Part shown: positions 11,573 to 22,636 of the stretch, piece after piece
Numbering within the stretch: the stretch's first letter is position 1
Layout of the letters: every line of letters begins with the position of its first letter
Assembly (NCBI GenBank): GCA_020631735.1
Contig: CM036231.1
Coordinates: 3,499,831-3,563,830 of the forward strand
Length of the DNA stretch: 64,000 nucleotides
Source: Saccharum officinarum
Lineage: Eukaryota; Streptophyta; Magnoliopsida; Poales; Poaceae
Direction of reading: 5' to 3'
Notes under the pieces: generated by a model
The model's input: the letters and a program-made list of their open reading frames with translations, nothing else
What the model was told of the DNA's origin: nothing
The model's database searches: none
Position numbers and translations under genes: made by a program

Positions 11573-12960
11573 GAAGACACGCTCGTCCGGTTCTTGAGAG
11601 AGAACATAAGCGTGTTCGCTTGGAAACCATTGGACATGCCCGGTGTATCTCGAGATCGGATCAAGCACTCCTTGAACGTTGACCCCAAGGCAAAACCCAT
11701 CAAGTAGAAGCTACGACGATTCAGGAAGGACAAAAAGGAGGCTATTATGGTAGAAGTTACATGGCTTCTTGCAGCCGGTTTTATCAAAGAGGTGTATCAC
11801 TCGGACTGGTTAGCCAATCCGGTTCTTGTACGCAAAAAGAATAATGAATGGAGAATGTGCGTTGACTACACCGATCTTAACAAACACTGCCCTAAAGACC
11901 CCCTTCGGCTTACCTCGCATTGATGAAGTCGTGGACTCCACGGCCGGCTACGAGCTACTATCTTTTCTTGATTGTTACTCTGGTTATCACCAGATTGCTC
12001 TCAACAAGGACGATCAGATCAAGACGTCCTTTATTACACCCTTTGGTGCTTATTGCTACACGACCATGTCATTTGGGATAAAAAATGCCGGAGCTACTTA
12101 TCAACGCGCAATACAAGAGTACCTCAAAAAGGAGATACAAGATGAACTGGCCAAAGCTTATGTAGACGACGTAGTTGTCAAAACCAAGGAATCCAACTCC
12201 TTGATTGATGATCTGACACGTACTTTTGCAGCGCTCAATCAATATCAATGGAAGTTGAACCCTAAAAAGTGTATCTTTGGCGTTCCCTCTGGTATATTAC
12301 TAGGCAATGTCATCAGTCATGACAGCATATGTCCTAACCCAGAGAAGGTGCAAGCTGTCCTCAATATGAAGTGACCAGCAAATGTCAAAGATGTTCAGAA
12401 GCTTACAGGGTGTATGTCCGCCCTAAGCCGATTTCTATCTCGATTTGGTGACAAGGGCTTACCTTTTTCAAGTTACTCAAGGCAGGCGAGAAGTTTGAGT
12501 GGTCAGAGGAAGCAGATATTACCTTTACACAACTGAAGCAGTACCTTGCATCACCTCTGGTCCTTACTGCCCCCAAGTCAGGAGAAGTCCTTCAACTCTA
12601 CATTGCCGCGACTGATCGAGTCGTCTCCACTGTCCTTGTGGTCGAGCGCGAGGAGCCCGATCACGCTTATGGTGTTCAGTGCCCAATCTATTTCATCAGT
12701 GAGGTGCTCAACGAGTCAAAAACTAGGTACACTCAGATTCAAAAATTGATCTACGCCATACTCATTAAACCCAAAAGTTGAAACATTACTTTGACGGGTT
12801 CCACGTGGTGATCAAAACTGAGTTTCCTCTTGGTACCATTATAAACAACAAAGATGCAAACGGGCGCATCACCAAATGGGCAATGGAGTTATGTCCTTTC
12901 GACCTAGAGTTTGCACGCCGCGACACTATCAAATCCCAAACACTGGCTGACTTCATGGTC
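11573..12960 (+). pseudogene. Reverse transcriptase of element B, frameshifted
   Basis: RT blocks are recognisable: [38 protein letters not shown], the catalytic YVDDVVVKT (about 12160-12190) and [13 protein letters not shown]. Breaks are an in-frame TAG in IKQK at about 11705, an extra C in the run at 11898-11903, a TGA at about 12371, a lost T in the run near 12465 and a shift near 12765. It cannot make an active enzyme. Confidence 0.85.
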
Positions 12961-13410
12961 GAGTGGACAGACTTAAGTATCCCGACCTCTCAAGGACCCG
13001 ATGACTACTGGAAAATGTATTTTGATAGCTCACTGACTATTGATGGTGCGGGAGCGGACATATTATTCATATCACCAACCAATGAGCAATTGCGCTACGT
13101 CCTCAGGATTCACTTTCTGGCATCTAATAATGCTGCAGAATACGAGGCATGCTTTCATGGTTTGTGCATTGCAGTCGACCTCGGTATCAAGCGCCTTTAC
13201 ATCCACGACGACTTGGCCCTAGTTATTAACTAGCTCAACAAGGACTGGGATACAACTAGCAAGAAGATGGATGCATATTGCAAAGAAATTAGGAAGCTTG
13301 AAGGCAAATTTTACCGCATTGAATATTCCCATGTGGTCCGAGACAAAAATCAAGCAGCAGATGCGCTGTCAAAGTTAGGATCATCTAGAGCTCAAGTACC
13401 GCATGTCATT
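12961..13410 (+). pseudogene. RNase H of element B, degraded
   Basis: Seen: MYFDSSLTIDGAGADIL, AAEYEACFHGLCIAV, then ALVIN followed by TAG (13231) where element A has a Gln codon, then VVRDKNQAADALSKLGSS at 13335-13383. The catalytic FDGS is changed to FDSS and YGDS to HDDL, so active-site surroundings are also altered. Confidence 0.82.
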
Positions 13411-14810
13411 TTTGTTCAAGACCTTTTAAAATCATCAATTAAGCAAGAAGGCGACCCCGTGATCGAGAAGCCCCCGGACCAGCTTCTGGTAGCTATGGTT
13501 CCATCATCGACCACTACGGAACCATCTCCCACCACCGCGGGACCATCTCAGACCTCGACTAAGATAGCAGACTGGCGTGTTCCATTCATTAAGTACCTAA
13601 CAGATGACACTAGGTACTCTGATCAAAATGAAAATGAACGCCTTATACGCCGCAGCAGACAATACCTGGTGGTCGAAGGTAAGCTGTGGCGTAAAAATGC
13701 AAAAGCAGAAGTGTTGATGAAGTGCATTGAGCAAGAAGACGGTATTAAACTCTTAGAAGAAATACATTCTGGCACATGTGGTAATCATGCCGCATCTCGG
13801 ACACTGGTCGGTGAAGCGTTCTGTGCAGGTTTTTACTGGCCATCCACAGTAGCTGATGCAGAGAAGCTTGTTAGACACTACGCCGATTGTCAGTTTTCTC
13901 CAAAAGAGTTCACGTGCCAGCCCATGAGATCCAGACCATACCAGCCTCCTGGCCCTTTGCGTGCTAGGGCCTGGATATGATTGGACCCTTCAAACCAGCA
14001 CTAGGTAACTTCAAGTTCGTATTCGTGCTGATTGATAAATTTTCCAAATGGATAGAGTACATGCCCTTGGTCAAGGCATCTTCCAAAAAAGCAGTCGAGT
14101 TCCTCGACCAGGTCATCCACCGCTTCGGTATACCCAACAACATCATTACAGACCTGGGGACTCAGTTTACCGGGAACACGTTTTGGGACTTCTGTGATGA
14201 ATGGAGCATTGTAGTGAAATACGTCTCGGTGGCACACCCCAGAGCTAATGGACAGGTCGAGCGGGCTAATGGAATGATTCTGGATGCATTAAAGAAAAGG
14301 ATGTACAGAGAGAATGATAAATCCCCTGGCCGGTGGATTAAGGAGTTACCAGCCGTGGTCTGGGGACTTCGGACACAGCCTAGTCGCAATACTGGTGTCT
14401 CACCATATTTCATGGTTTATGGCGCCGAGGCTGTGCTCCCAGCAGACATTAAATTCTGGTCACCTCGGGTTGAGAACTACAACGAAGATCAGGTTACTGA
14501 ACAACGAGAGCTCGAGGTGAATAGTGCAGAGGAACGACGCATTGACTCTTGTATACGCACGGCCAAGTACCTAGCTGTGTTACGAAGGTACTACAACAAA
14601 AATGTTTAGGAACGTTTCTTTGTGGTCGGTGACATGGTATTGAAGTGGAAGACTAGCCAAGATGGCGTCCACAAGTTAGCAACTCCATAGGAAGGGCCAT
14701 ACATCGTCAAGGCTGTTACATGACCAACTTCGTACAGGCTTGCAAGACTTGACGGCAGTGACGTGCCCAACTCCGTCCATATCGACAAGCTTAGATGTTT
14801 TTACCCCTAA
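13411..14810 (+). pseudogene. Integrase of element B, degraded
   Basis: The HHCC finger (HSGTCGNHAASRT ... YADCQF) has lost one Cys: element A has CKGC, here it is YADC. Catalytic blocks are DMIGPFKPALGNFKFV, IITDLGTQFTGNTFW and ANGQVERANGMILDALKK. The frame shifts between 13965 and 13977. A TAG at 14607 (NV-stop) and further stops downstream cut off the C-terminal GPY/F part. A Thr/Pro-rich linker (PSSTTTEPSPTTAGPSQT) precedes the domain. Confidence 0.85.
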
Positions 14811-14815
14811 TTCTC

Positions 14816-15411
14816 AAATACATATATGTACCTTTTTCTGTATAATTATATATATATATATATACTACAATTTACTACACTTGTTTACATTGTTGATTCT
14901 ACAACTATAACAACTTTTTGATAAACCAGTACATCGATCACCAATCCTTTCAGGTTCTCAGAGCAGCTCTGTCCTCGACCTCACTCCTAGCGTGCACGAG
15001 ATCGGCCCTCTGCGTTTTGGGTGGTCGGCAGATGCCCTTTGGCTAGACCAGTCGTACTCTTACGTGTATACAGGCTCTGACAGCCTTACACTCGGATCAC
15101 TGGCCTCTCCAAAGCCGTACAAACCTACAGGATGACATCGATTACGCTGGAACAACTAAAAACAGAACATTCAGCTGTTCTAACTTAGTTCTCATCGATT
15201 ACACCGGAACAACTAAAATAGAACATTCTGCTGTTCTAACTTAGTTAAATTCGTACGCAATACAAAGCTTCAACGTTTTTTCATACAAAAACATAAACAA
15301 CTTTACATTGTATTACTCATTCCCTTATTACAAGCTCGCCTCTTTGCAGGCACGAGTTTACAATAAGATAATGAAAATTAACTTCTCCTATGAACTATTC
15401 GTAGGTTCCTC
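14816..15411. other. Noncoding 3' region of element B with a duplicated block
   Basis: No gene is seen. A short (TA)n tract is at 14849-14864. A block of about 57 bp is tandemly duplicated at about 15134-15247 (CATCGATTAC...GGAACAACTAAAA...TGTTCTAACTTAGTT, twice). Confidence 0.7.
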
Positions 15412-18400
15412 CTACTGTTGGCCCTTTGGTACTTCCGAGACCTTTTGCGTGGTCGAGGATGGAGCAGAACGTGCTTCGCTGGAAGCCAGAGATGGTGGCA
15501 TGGGTATTTGACCCACATACAACTGAATTGTTCCTCCAGTTGATGGGGCTATAGCTGGGCATAAGATGATGTCCTTCGTGATCGCCGCAGCATGCTTCAT
15601 CTCCTCTGATCGCAGCTCGTCAGCTGGCTCCACCCCGACCTTCCTAGGATAACCGGCTTCCAGGCGAGCAATATCCAACAAAGGGTAGTGGACACGTACC
15701 AAGCTAAGTACATGTGCACCCACATATTCCTTGATGTCCTTCATCCATTGTTGGAGCCATCCCCAGGCTTTTTGGGATTTCTCGACCAGGCCTATTTTTG
15801 GTGCCTCCACTCCAGCTTCGGTGGAGTCGGCGCCAATGACATCGAGCACTGGTGTGATCCCTTTCACCATCTCAACGCAGGCGTGCTTCCAAGTCTCTCG
15901 CTCCTTGACGAGTATCTTGGATTTGCCGTTAAGGGCTTCTTGCTCCTTCGTGAGCTTGTCGCACTTCTGGGACCACGCCTCGATCTTTTTTGAACCAGCC
16001 TGGTTTTGAAGCTCCAGGTCATCGCGGTCTTTCTTCATCTTCTCAAGGTGCACTTTGGCATTTTTATTTACAACTGCATGGTGTCATGTCGATAAGAATT
16101 TCATGCCGCAAACGTCAATGAAAGCTACAACAATGATGAGGAATACTTACTCTCTAGATCCTTTGCTAATTTAGCATTCTCCTCCTTCATGACCTGCTGT
16201 GTCTGCAGCCATTTGGTCTTCTCTTTGGTCAGCCGGTCATGCTCAGCAGCTACCTAAGCATTTTCTTCATGAAGCCGGCTGACTTCGACGTCCAGACCTG
16301 TATCAATACTCCGATTATGACCAGTACAGCAATACAGCACCCTACAGAGCTCGAGCACCTAACAACAGAAGGGACCCTTACCCGATCTCTGTTTCTCGAC
16401 CACTTCCAGCCGTTGAAGTACCGTGCGCATCTTTTCTTCATGATCAATACTTTGCTTCGCATAACTCTCTAACTACTGCTGCAGTTTCTTCTGTTCTGCG
16501 CTCAGCTGTTTGTTCTTCTCGGCCACAGTCTGCAGTATACATGATCACAAAGCAGTTCTTATGGATTATACAACAACAGATTGTACAGTTGCGAGAGGCT
16601 TACCTTAACTTCCTCTAGGAATATTTTGCCAACTGCTTCTACGGCCTCGACTTTGTCTCCTACAAGGATCTCCACAGTGTAGGAGCAGGTACCACAAAAT
16701 CTGCTTTCTTCTTCATAATGACCGAGGATTTCTTCCATGGCTGGGGCTGAAGACTCGGTTTTTTCTTCTGGTCTAGCACTTCTAGTTGGCTCTTTGGTGG
16801 TCTCACCAACCTTTGCAGATTTTGGGACTTGTTGCTCTAAGGCCGGCTGGGGCTATTCTGGGTTTTTTGGGGCTGGCTGGTGCTGTACTGCTGGTTCTGG
16901 TACCTTCTGTGGTTGTTCTGGCAGCTCTGGGGCCCCACTATCTTCTATTTGCACCGATACTTCAGTTTGCAGACCAGGAGCAGATGCTGATGGAGCTTGC
17001 GACTCGGGGACTACCCTCTCTGCTTTGGTCTGCTCTAGGACCTCCTGCTCTATGATGGCAGTATCTGGTGGTGGTGTTGTTGCACCGCCAGACAGTTCTT
17101 CTAGCCTTTGGGTTGATGCAGAGCTATACAAATCCATAACAAGTTACAAAGGTGATGATATTGATCAATTATTTTATACTCATACAAGTTCACGACAACT
17201 TACAGGTTTGTACAACGGAATACGGTGGCGAACCGAGATTTCTTCGCCTTCTCGGGACCGGTACCCTTCTCTGCCACTGGTCCAGTGGTCGGGACTGGTT
17301 TAGCTACGTCGCTTCTAACAGCGGCAGTAGGCTTCGGGATTCTTGCAGCCTGTGCCTGTGGTTGCGGTGGTCGAGGTGTTAGCTCAGGTGCTGGCAACGG
17401 CGGTGTCGGCTCCTGCCTTCTAGCGAGCCGCTCCCTCCGGCTATGTGCTACAATACCGGATACCTCCTCGACCTCCTCATCTTCTTCTTCTGGCCAGTCA
17501 GCAATAAGGCGTCGACGCTTGCTTGCTGGGTCCTCTGCTTCTTTTAGGTCAACTACCCCTTCTGGATTTTCATCCGCGAAGGTTCCTTGTGAGGTCTGGC
17601 CCCTTTTCTTCGTCAGGGCAACAATTGGTTTCTTGTCTGCAAGTCGGCTGGCTTGCTCTGATTCATCTTCAATTGCAAGCCAATCAACTTCGAAAGGATC
17701 ATCGTCCACGGGCAGCGGTTGTGCATCATGGGCCCGCGGCATGACCTCAGGCCACTCCACGCCTGGAGGACAAGAGATGAATGCTTGCGCTCTCTCATGT
17801 CCATTAAACTGGGCAACAGAGAGCAACACGAATATAAGAATGATAGCACATCAATGACCTGGTTATTATGCAGAGTTTCTATCACAAGGATAAACTAGCA
17901 GGCAACAATTGACTTACCAGTGATGGTGGGCGAGTGAGCTTGAACGCTGGCTCAATGACTGTCAGCTTCTTGAAGTTGGGATCCTTAAGATTAAACAGGT
18001 CTCGGACCCTGATCTTCACTTCTTTCGGTTCGAGATCTTCATTCCTCATCCTGGTTGGGTCCATGCGACCTTAGTATTCAAATGCCGCGTGCACTCTGGC
18101 CTGACATGGTTGGATCTGATGACTGATAAAATTACCGACCACACTTGGTCCATCCAGCCTCGACCAAGGTAGCAGCTGCATTATTGCCTCAATCTGGATT
18201 GTGTTCTGCGGCAGCTCTTTTCAACTGTCAGTTTTTTCTGAGACCAAGGATACATCGCAGTATGAGGCCTGGCTTGGTTCTTCACGGATGTAAAACCAAT
18301 GCCTGTACCAGTCCTCTAATGTGGTCTTCCAAGGGCAGTGTAGGTACTCCGCCCTGATCCCTTCCCGCATGTTCAGATAGTAGCCACCAGCCACATTGGA

Positions 18401-18817
18401 ACCGCCTCGACCTCCTTTTTTCTTCAACCAAAACAAGTGACAAAAATAGTCGAAGTGGGGTTGGAAACCACCGTATGATTCGCAGAGATGGATGAAGCAA
18501 GCAACAAGCAGCACAGAATTCGGAAGCAGATTGCAGATACTGATTTCATAATAATTGCAGAGCCCTTGCAAGAATGGATGTATAGGAACACCAAATCCAT
18601 GAGTGAAGTATTCTTCAAAAACAACAATTTCACCTCCTTTGGGATCTGGGAATGGCTCCAGATCGGGTGCACGCCATCCCGCCAGTTCTTGGGCATGCAA
18701 CACACCCATCCGCACCAGTCGCTCGAGGCTCAGTGGGGTGCACTTTGACATACTCCACTCCTTCTTCATGATCTCCTTGCGCACTTCGGCCTCCGTCTTC
18801 GTCTTCCTCGCGGCCAT
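15412..18817 (-). pseudogene. Antisense accessory ORF region of element B (plant putative gypsy-type transposon domain)
   Basis: A spliced reading frame runs opposite to gag-pol. The first exon (18817 down to about 18221) encodes FTHGFGVPIHPFLQGLCNYY and LLVACFIHLCESYGGF, typical of the plant 'putative gypsy type transposon' domain (Pfam PF04195 as I recall it). Later exons seem bounded by good signals: donor CACTG|GTAAGT at 17918, acceptor TTGCCCAG at 17808, donor at 17204, acceptor TTTGTATAG at 17123 and donor AAG|GTAAGC at 16604. Exons at 17204-17808 and 16604-17123 are Pro/Glu/Ala-rich; the last (16053-15412) is coiled-coil-like (KKDRDDLELQNQAGSKKIE). Stops near 18220, 18074 and 16853 show decay. 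Tat-lineage elements such as Grande are known to carry antisense ORFs of unknown function. Confidence 0.72.
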
Positions 18818-18833
18818 TCCCCAACTCTTTTGA

Positions 18834-19388
18834 CTCTTCCTTTCTACGGAGGAAAAGGAGGGCGCCGCTCTTCCCAGTGGCTAGGGTTTGGTGGCGGTGA
18901 TTCAAACAGCGGCAGCGTGTGAGGAACTTGGGGTAACCTCGTTGATGCCTACGACGGCGATTGTGGATTGCACTACGGTGGTGGCGCTGGGGCTCAAGAA
19001 GGCTCTGTGCTAACAATGGCGCGGTGGCGGCGGAAGTAAGAAGACGGTTGATTGCGAATATGCGAGTGTGAGTAGATTGGAATCGTTCCCTTTCCCGGTC
19101 TTTAAGAGGCAGAAGCGATTCAGTTTCCGAAAGAATGGGGCACGTGACGCGAAATTTGCGGTAACTGACATATTTTCTCCGCAAAAATTACGTCCCTTCG
19201 ATTTTGGCGTCGTTTGGTCCGTGACCCAAACGTGTCTTGTTACAGACACTGGGTCACTGTTCACATGATGCGCCCTAAAGCAACTGCGGCGTCGCCCACA
19301 TCATCAGCGTATCAGATTAGACCAGTTAAAAAAACAAAAAAAAAGAAAAGAAGAAAAAAGAAAGAGAGATACAGAGACAGCGTGGCGA
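18834..19388. other. Upstream region of the antisense ORF
   Basis: No gene is seen. This is where a promoter for the antisense transcript would lie. An A-rich (AAAG)n stretch is at 19328-19375. Confidence 0.4.
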
Positions 19389-19790
19389 TGGATTCGCTAG
19401 ACCAGCGTGCTCTGGAACCTGTAGCCAGAGCTCTGAGCTCTGGAACATGCACCCAGACCTCCAAGCTCGGGAACTCGCTAGACCACTGTGCTCTGTAACC
19501 TGTAGCCAGAGCTCTAAGCTCTGGAACCTGCAGCCAGACCTCCAAGCTCGAGGAATCGCTAGACCAGTGTACTCTGGACCCTGTAGCCAGAGCTTTGAGG
19601 TCTGGGACCTGCAGCCAGACCTCCTAGCTCGGGGACTCGTCGCCAGACCTCCGAGCTCGGGGACTAGTCGCTAGACCTCCGAGATCGGGGACACGACGCC
19701 AGACCTCCGAGCTCCGGGACTCGTAGCTAGACATATGAGCTCGGGGACTGTTCGTTAGACCTTCGAGCTCGGGGACTTGTTACACCACTT
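19389..19790 (+). repeat. Tandem repeat array in the 3' UTR of element B
   Basis: Units of about 28-31 bp, CCAGACCTCCGAGCTCGGGG followed by ACTCGT or a variant, repeat imperfectly about 11-13 times; longer composite units of about 60 bp appear at the left. The sub-motif GCTCGGGGACT also sits directly before the 3' LTR (20358-20368), where the polypurine tract belongs. The array is internal to the element and is not a CRISPR: spacers are absent. Confidence 0.8.
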
Positions 19791-20357
19791 CCTGCTCCAG
19801 GATTCGTCTTGCTCGACTACGTGTACTATGCTTGCATACAGTCGATTGACGCTTAATATATTCTTAGACCTTGCTACAAGGCTCGTTTTTTTGCCTTCCA
19901 GCAAGCTCAGGGACTGCATCATATATGATGCACCTGACGGTGCATAATATTCATTGGTTCTTGCGGATTCTTTTTTAGACCCTGGCACCATGTGCCTACG
20001 TCATCTACTACCAGGCTCGGAGACTAAGTGGGTACACTTCACCTGACGGTGAATTGTTTCTATTTTTTGACCTCTACGCTCTGGAATTTTTTGTAAGTTA
20101 CTTCCATCAAATACGCACACTTATATTTCTTTTCAGAAATACAAGTGGGTATACTTCACCAGGAAAGAAAATTTTTCTTTTTAGACCACTATGCAATCTT
20201 CACCGACAACTGCAATGTTCATTAACAATCATGGTTTACTGATTCCTGATCCAGACGGAACACTAGCGCATGCTCGGCTAACATTTCAAGGTGATGTAAA
20301 GACGAACCTCGCAAGTTGAAGAAGACTAAGACAATGTATCGATACAGAATACATAGT
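19791..20357. other. 3' UTR of element B, no gene
   Basis: Scattered diverged copies of the GCTCGGGGACT motif continue (for example near 19908 and 20014), plus two copies of CTTCACCTGACGGTGAATT-like sequence near 19930 and 20036. No reading frame looks real. Confidence 0.5.
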
Positions 20358-20371
20358 GCTCGGGGACTAGC
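20358..20371 (+). promoter_or_regulatory. Polypurine-tract position of element B
   Basis: GCTCGGGGACTAGC lies immediately before the 3' LTR. The central GGGGA is the only purine-rich stretch there, so it is the likely plus-strand primer. The motif is short and imperfect. Confidence 0.5.
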
Positions 20372-20875
20372 TGTGGGGGTATAAACCCCTATATCCTTAC
20401 GGCTAGACATGGGCAAGCCCAGACCAGACGGTCCGGCCCATTACATGACGATGCGCGATCCAGATCATTGGGATGGAGTCTCACGCAAGACATCAAACCA
20501 GACTTGGAATCAAGCAAGGTCTTGGTCAGTTAGATTAGGAATCCTTATCCGGCTCTATATGGCAATTGTAACCGGCTAAGATTAGTTTCCAGATCTGTAA
20601 CCCTGCCTCTCGGACTATATAAGGAGGGTAGGGGACCCCCCTCAAAAACATCGAAACATGCTCTAGGGCAATCTAGCTTGTAATACATTGTTCGATACAG
20701 CAATAACAAAGCAGAGCAGGACGTAAGGTATTACGCCCATACGGCGGCCTCAACCTGGGTAAACCCGCGTGTTGTTCTGCATCACCATCTCGTTCGTGGC
20801 TTGCACACCTGTCTGCCGACAATCTACTACCTTGGGCATACCCCTCGGTAGACTGCCGACCAGGTTTTGTCGACA
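20372..20875 (+). repeat. 3' LTR of element B (504 bp)
   Basis: Begins TGTGGGGGTATAAACCCC, ends GTTTTGTCGACA and is followed by GAATC (20876-20880), the right copy of the target duplication. A TATA box is at 20616-20622. It matches 7687-8191 end to end. Confidence 0.94.
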
Positions 20876-20880
20876 GAATC
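20876..20880. repeat. Target-site duplication of element B, right copy (GAATC)
   Basis: Identical to 7682-7686. Confidence 0.92.
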
Positions 20881-20984
20881 CTGTCGAATATTGAAGCTAA
20901 TAACCTTTGAGTCTTGTCGTAGTTGAAAAATATTACTGATATTTATTGAAGAAATACTGACACATACTATATGATACTGCTAGC

Positions 20985-21510
20985 TACTTAAAACATATTG
21001 ACAAATGTTTGCAACAACTAGAGTCATAGTATTGACAAAATACTTAAAGATACTGACAACTACTTAAAAGTACTAGCAACTATAGTACCGGTTGTACCAA
21101 GCTACTAACAAAAATTTGAAGATACTGACAAAATACTTGAAGATACTGACAAAATACTTAAAGGTACTAGCAACTACTCAAGTTATAATACCGGATGTAC
21201 CAAGCTACTAACAAAAATATTGTCGCAATACTTGGAGATACTGACAAATACTTGAAGATACTGACAACTACTTAAAGGTACTAGCAACAACTGAAGTTAT
21301 AGTACCGGCTGTACCAAGCTATTGACAAAAAATTAAAGATAATGACAAAATATTTGAAGATATTGATAAAATACTTAAAGGTACTAGTATTATAATACGG
21401 GCTGTACCAAGCTACTAACAAAATACTCGAAGATATAGACAAATACTTGAGGATACTGACAAAATATTTGATGAATTTGTCGCGGCTGTACCAAGCTACT
21501 AGCGTGTGCA
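20985..21510. repeat. Degenerate tandem repeat, unit about 85-115 bp
   Basis: The motif TGTACCAAGCTA recurs near 21094, 21195, 21310, 21402 and 21487. Between copies are many short repeats of GATACTGACAAATACTT and AAAGGTACTAGCAACTA. No coding potential is seen; it may be a satellite-like array or part of an unrecognised element. Confidence 0.75.
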
Positions 21511-21848
21511 TGGCTTGCGAATTAACACATGAATTAGTTTCTCCTTAATATACATGCATGCAAATAAAAATGAAAAAATAGTAACACATGAATTAATTTG
21601 CTTGAAATATGCATGCATGCAAATAAAAAGCGGTGCGAGCTTAGTACACATGTGCATGAATTAATATACAGTATATGCTGCATGTCCGGTGGCTTAAACA
21701 GGTGATAGGTGTATGCGCTGTGCCACCAGGAGTGCAGTGCAGGTGCATGCGCTGCTGTCCCTCGCGAGCAGACAAAGCGAGGCGCGGGCGACTGGGCGCG
21801 CGTGATGGGAGGTGCGTGAGGGGTGCGGGCCGTGTGGGCGAAGGATTA

Positions 21849-22029
21849 GGCCAATGTCAATGAAGATTTCATATAGTTTTATGGGTATTAAATATGCTGA
21901 TATGACACTGTGTCAATGAAGAGAGAGATGATAAGAGTTTCATGGGAGTAGAGATGAAACTCTCCTGCACTGTTTCCAAAATATAATTGTGTTGGAAACT
22001 AGGATATGAAATTAGCGTTGAGATTGGCC
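21849..22029. mobile_element. Tourist-like MITE, 181 bp
   Basis: Terminal inverted repeats GGCCAATGTCAAT (left) and the complement of AACGCTAATTTC...GAGATTGGCC (right) are flanked by TTA at 21846-21848 and 22030-22032. TTA duplication and a GG-start TIR are typical of PIF/Harbinger MITEs. Internal sub-repeats (TGTCAATGAAGA, twice) are present. Confidence 0.8.
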
Positions 22030-22476
22030 TTAGGCGCGCTGGGTGCGGGGTAGAGACCGAGTCGCGTTGGGCAGGGTCGGGCACACGAGGCACGTTCTCG
22101 GGAGCTGGTTGGGTCGGTCAGTTGGTCCATGGCGTAGAATAGCTATCCTACACCTAGGGTGCAGTATAACGCACACACAGTTGAAACTAATTGACTTCTT
22201 GAGAAGTAAAATGACATTCTCTATGGGATAGAAGGAGTGGATCAATAGCTTTGCTATGTTATGTGTCGCTTGCCAGATGTTGTAGTTCCACCATAAGCGA
22301 TTTGTGGGGGACAAGCTTTTCAAAAGAAGAAAAAAATATGGAGACATAATTCTTTTATGTTTAATGTAGTCGCAATCTTGAGATGTGGCCTAGCATAGTG
22401 CCGATTCTTGTCACTTTGATTAGCCACCGGAAATATTCCAACCACCAAAAAGTAACTAAAATCAAAGAGTAAAATT

Positions 22477-22636
22477 CTACTCTCTCTCTCTCTCTTCATA
22501 TTGTATGGCTTTTCTAGGTACAAAGTTTTATCATATATCAAGACATAAATTATATATATATATATATCCAGATATATAAGAAAAGTTATATATTAAAAAA
22601 ATCAAAATACCTTATAATTTGAAATGGATGGAGTAG
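22477..22636. mobile_element. Degenerate Stowaway-like MITE
   Basis: The right end CTTATAATTTGAAATGGATG and the internal GGCTTTTCTAGGTACA match the Stowaway-like element at 26894-27040. The left end has been replaced by a (CT)n run (22480-22496). A (TA)n tract is in the middle at about 22551-22567. Confidence 0.5.

Larger units (their letters stand above)
7687..20875 (+). mobile_element. Tat-lineage Ty3/gypsy LTR retrotransposon B (13.2 kb, LTR to LTR)
   Basis: Two LTRs (7687-8191 and 20372-20875) enclose PBS, gag, protease, RT, RNase H and integrase, then about 5.5 kb of 3' region with an antisense spliced ORF and tandem repeats. The 5-bp duplication GAATC occurs at 7682-7686 and 20876-20880, so this is one insertion event and not a recombinant. 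By eye the LTRs differ at about 23 positions plus one indel in about 504 bp (roughly 4.6 percent, mostly transitions). Gag-pol is heavily broken by TAG/TGA codons and indels, so the copy is dead and would need enzymes in trans. Confidence 0.95.

Noticed and set aside
19389..19790. CRISPR-like regular repeats
   Set aside because: Units are adjacent and degenerate with no unique spacers, and the DNA is eukaryotic; it is a tandem array in a retrotransposon 3' UTR.
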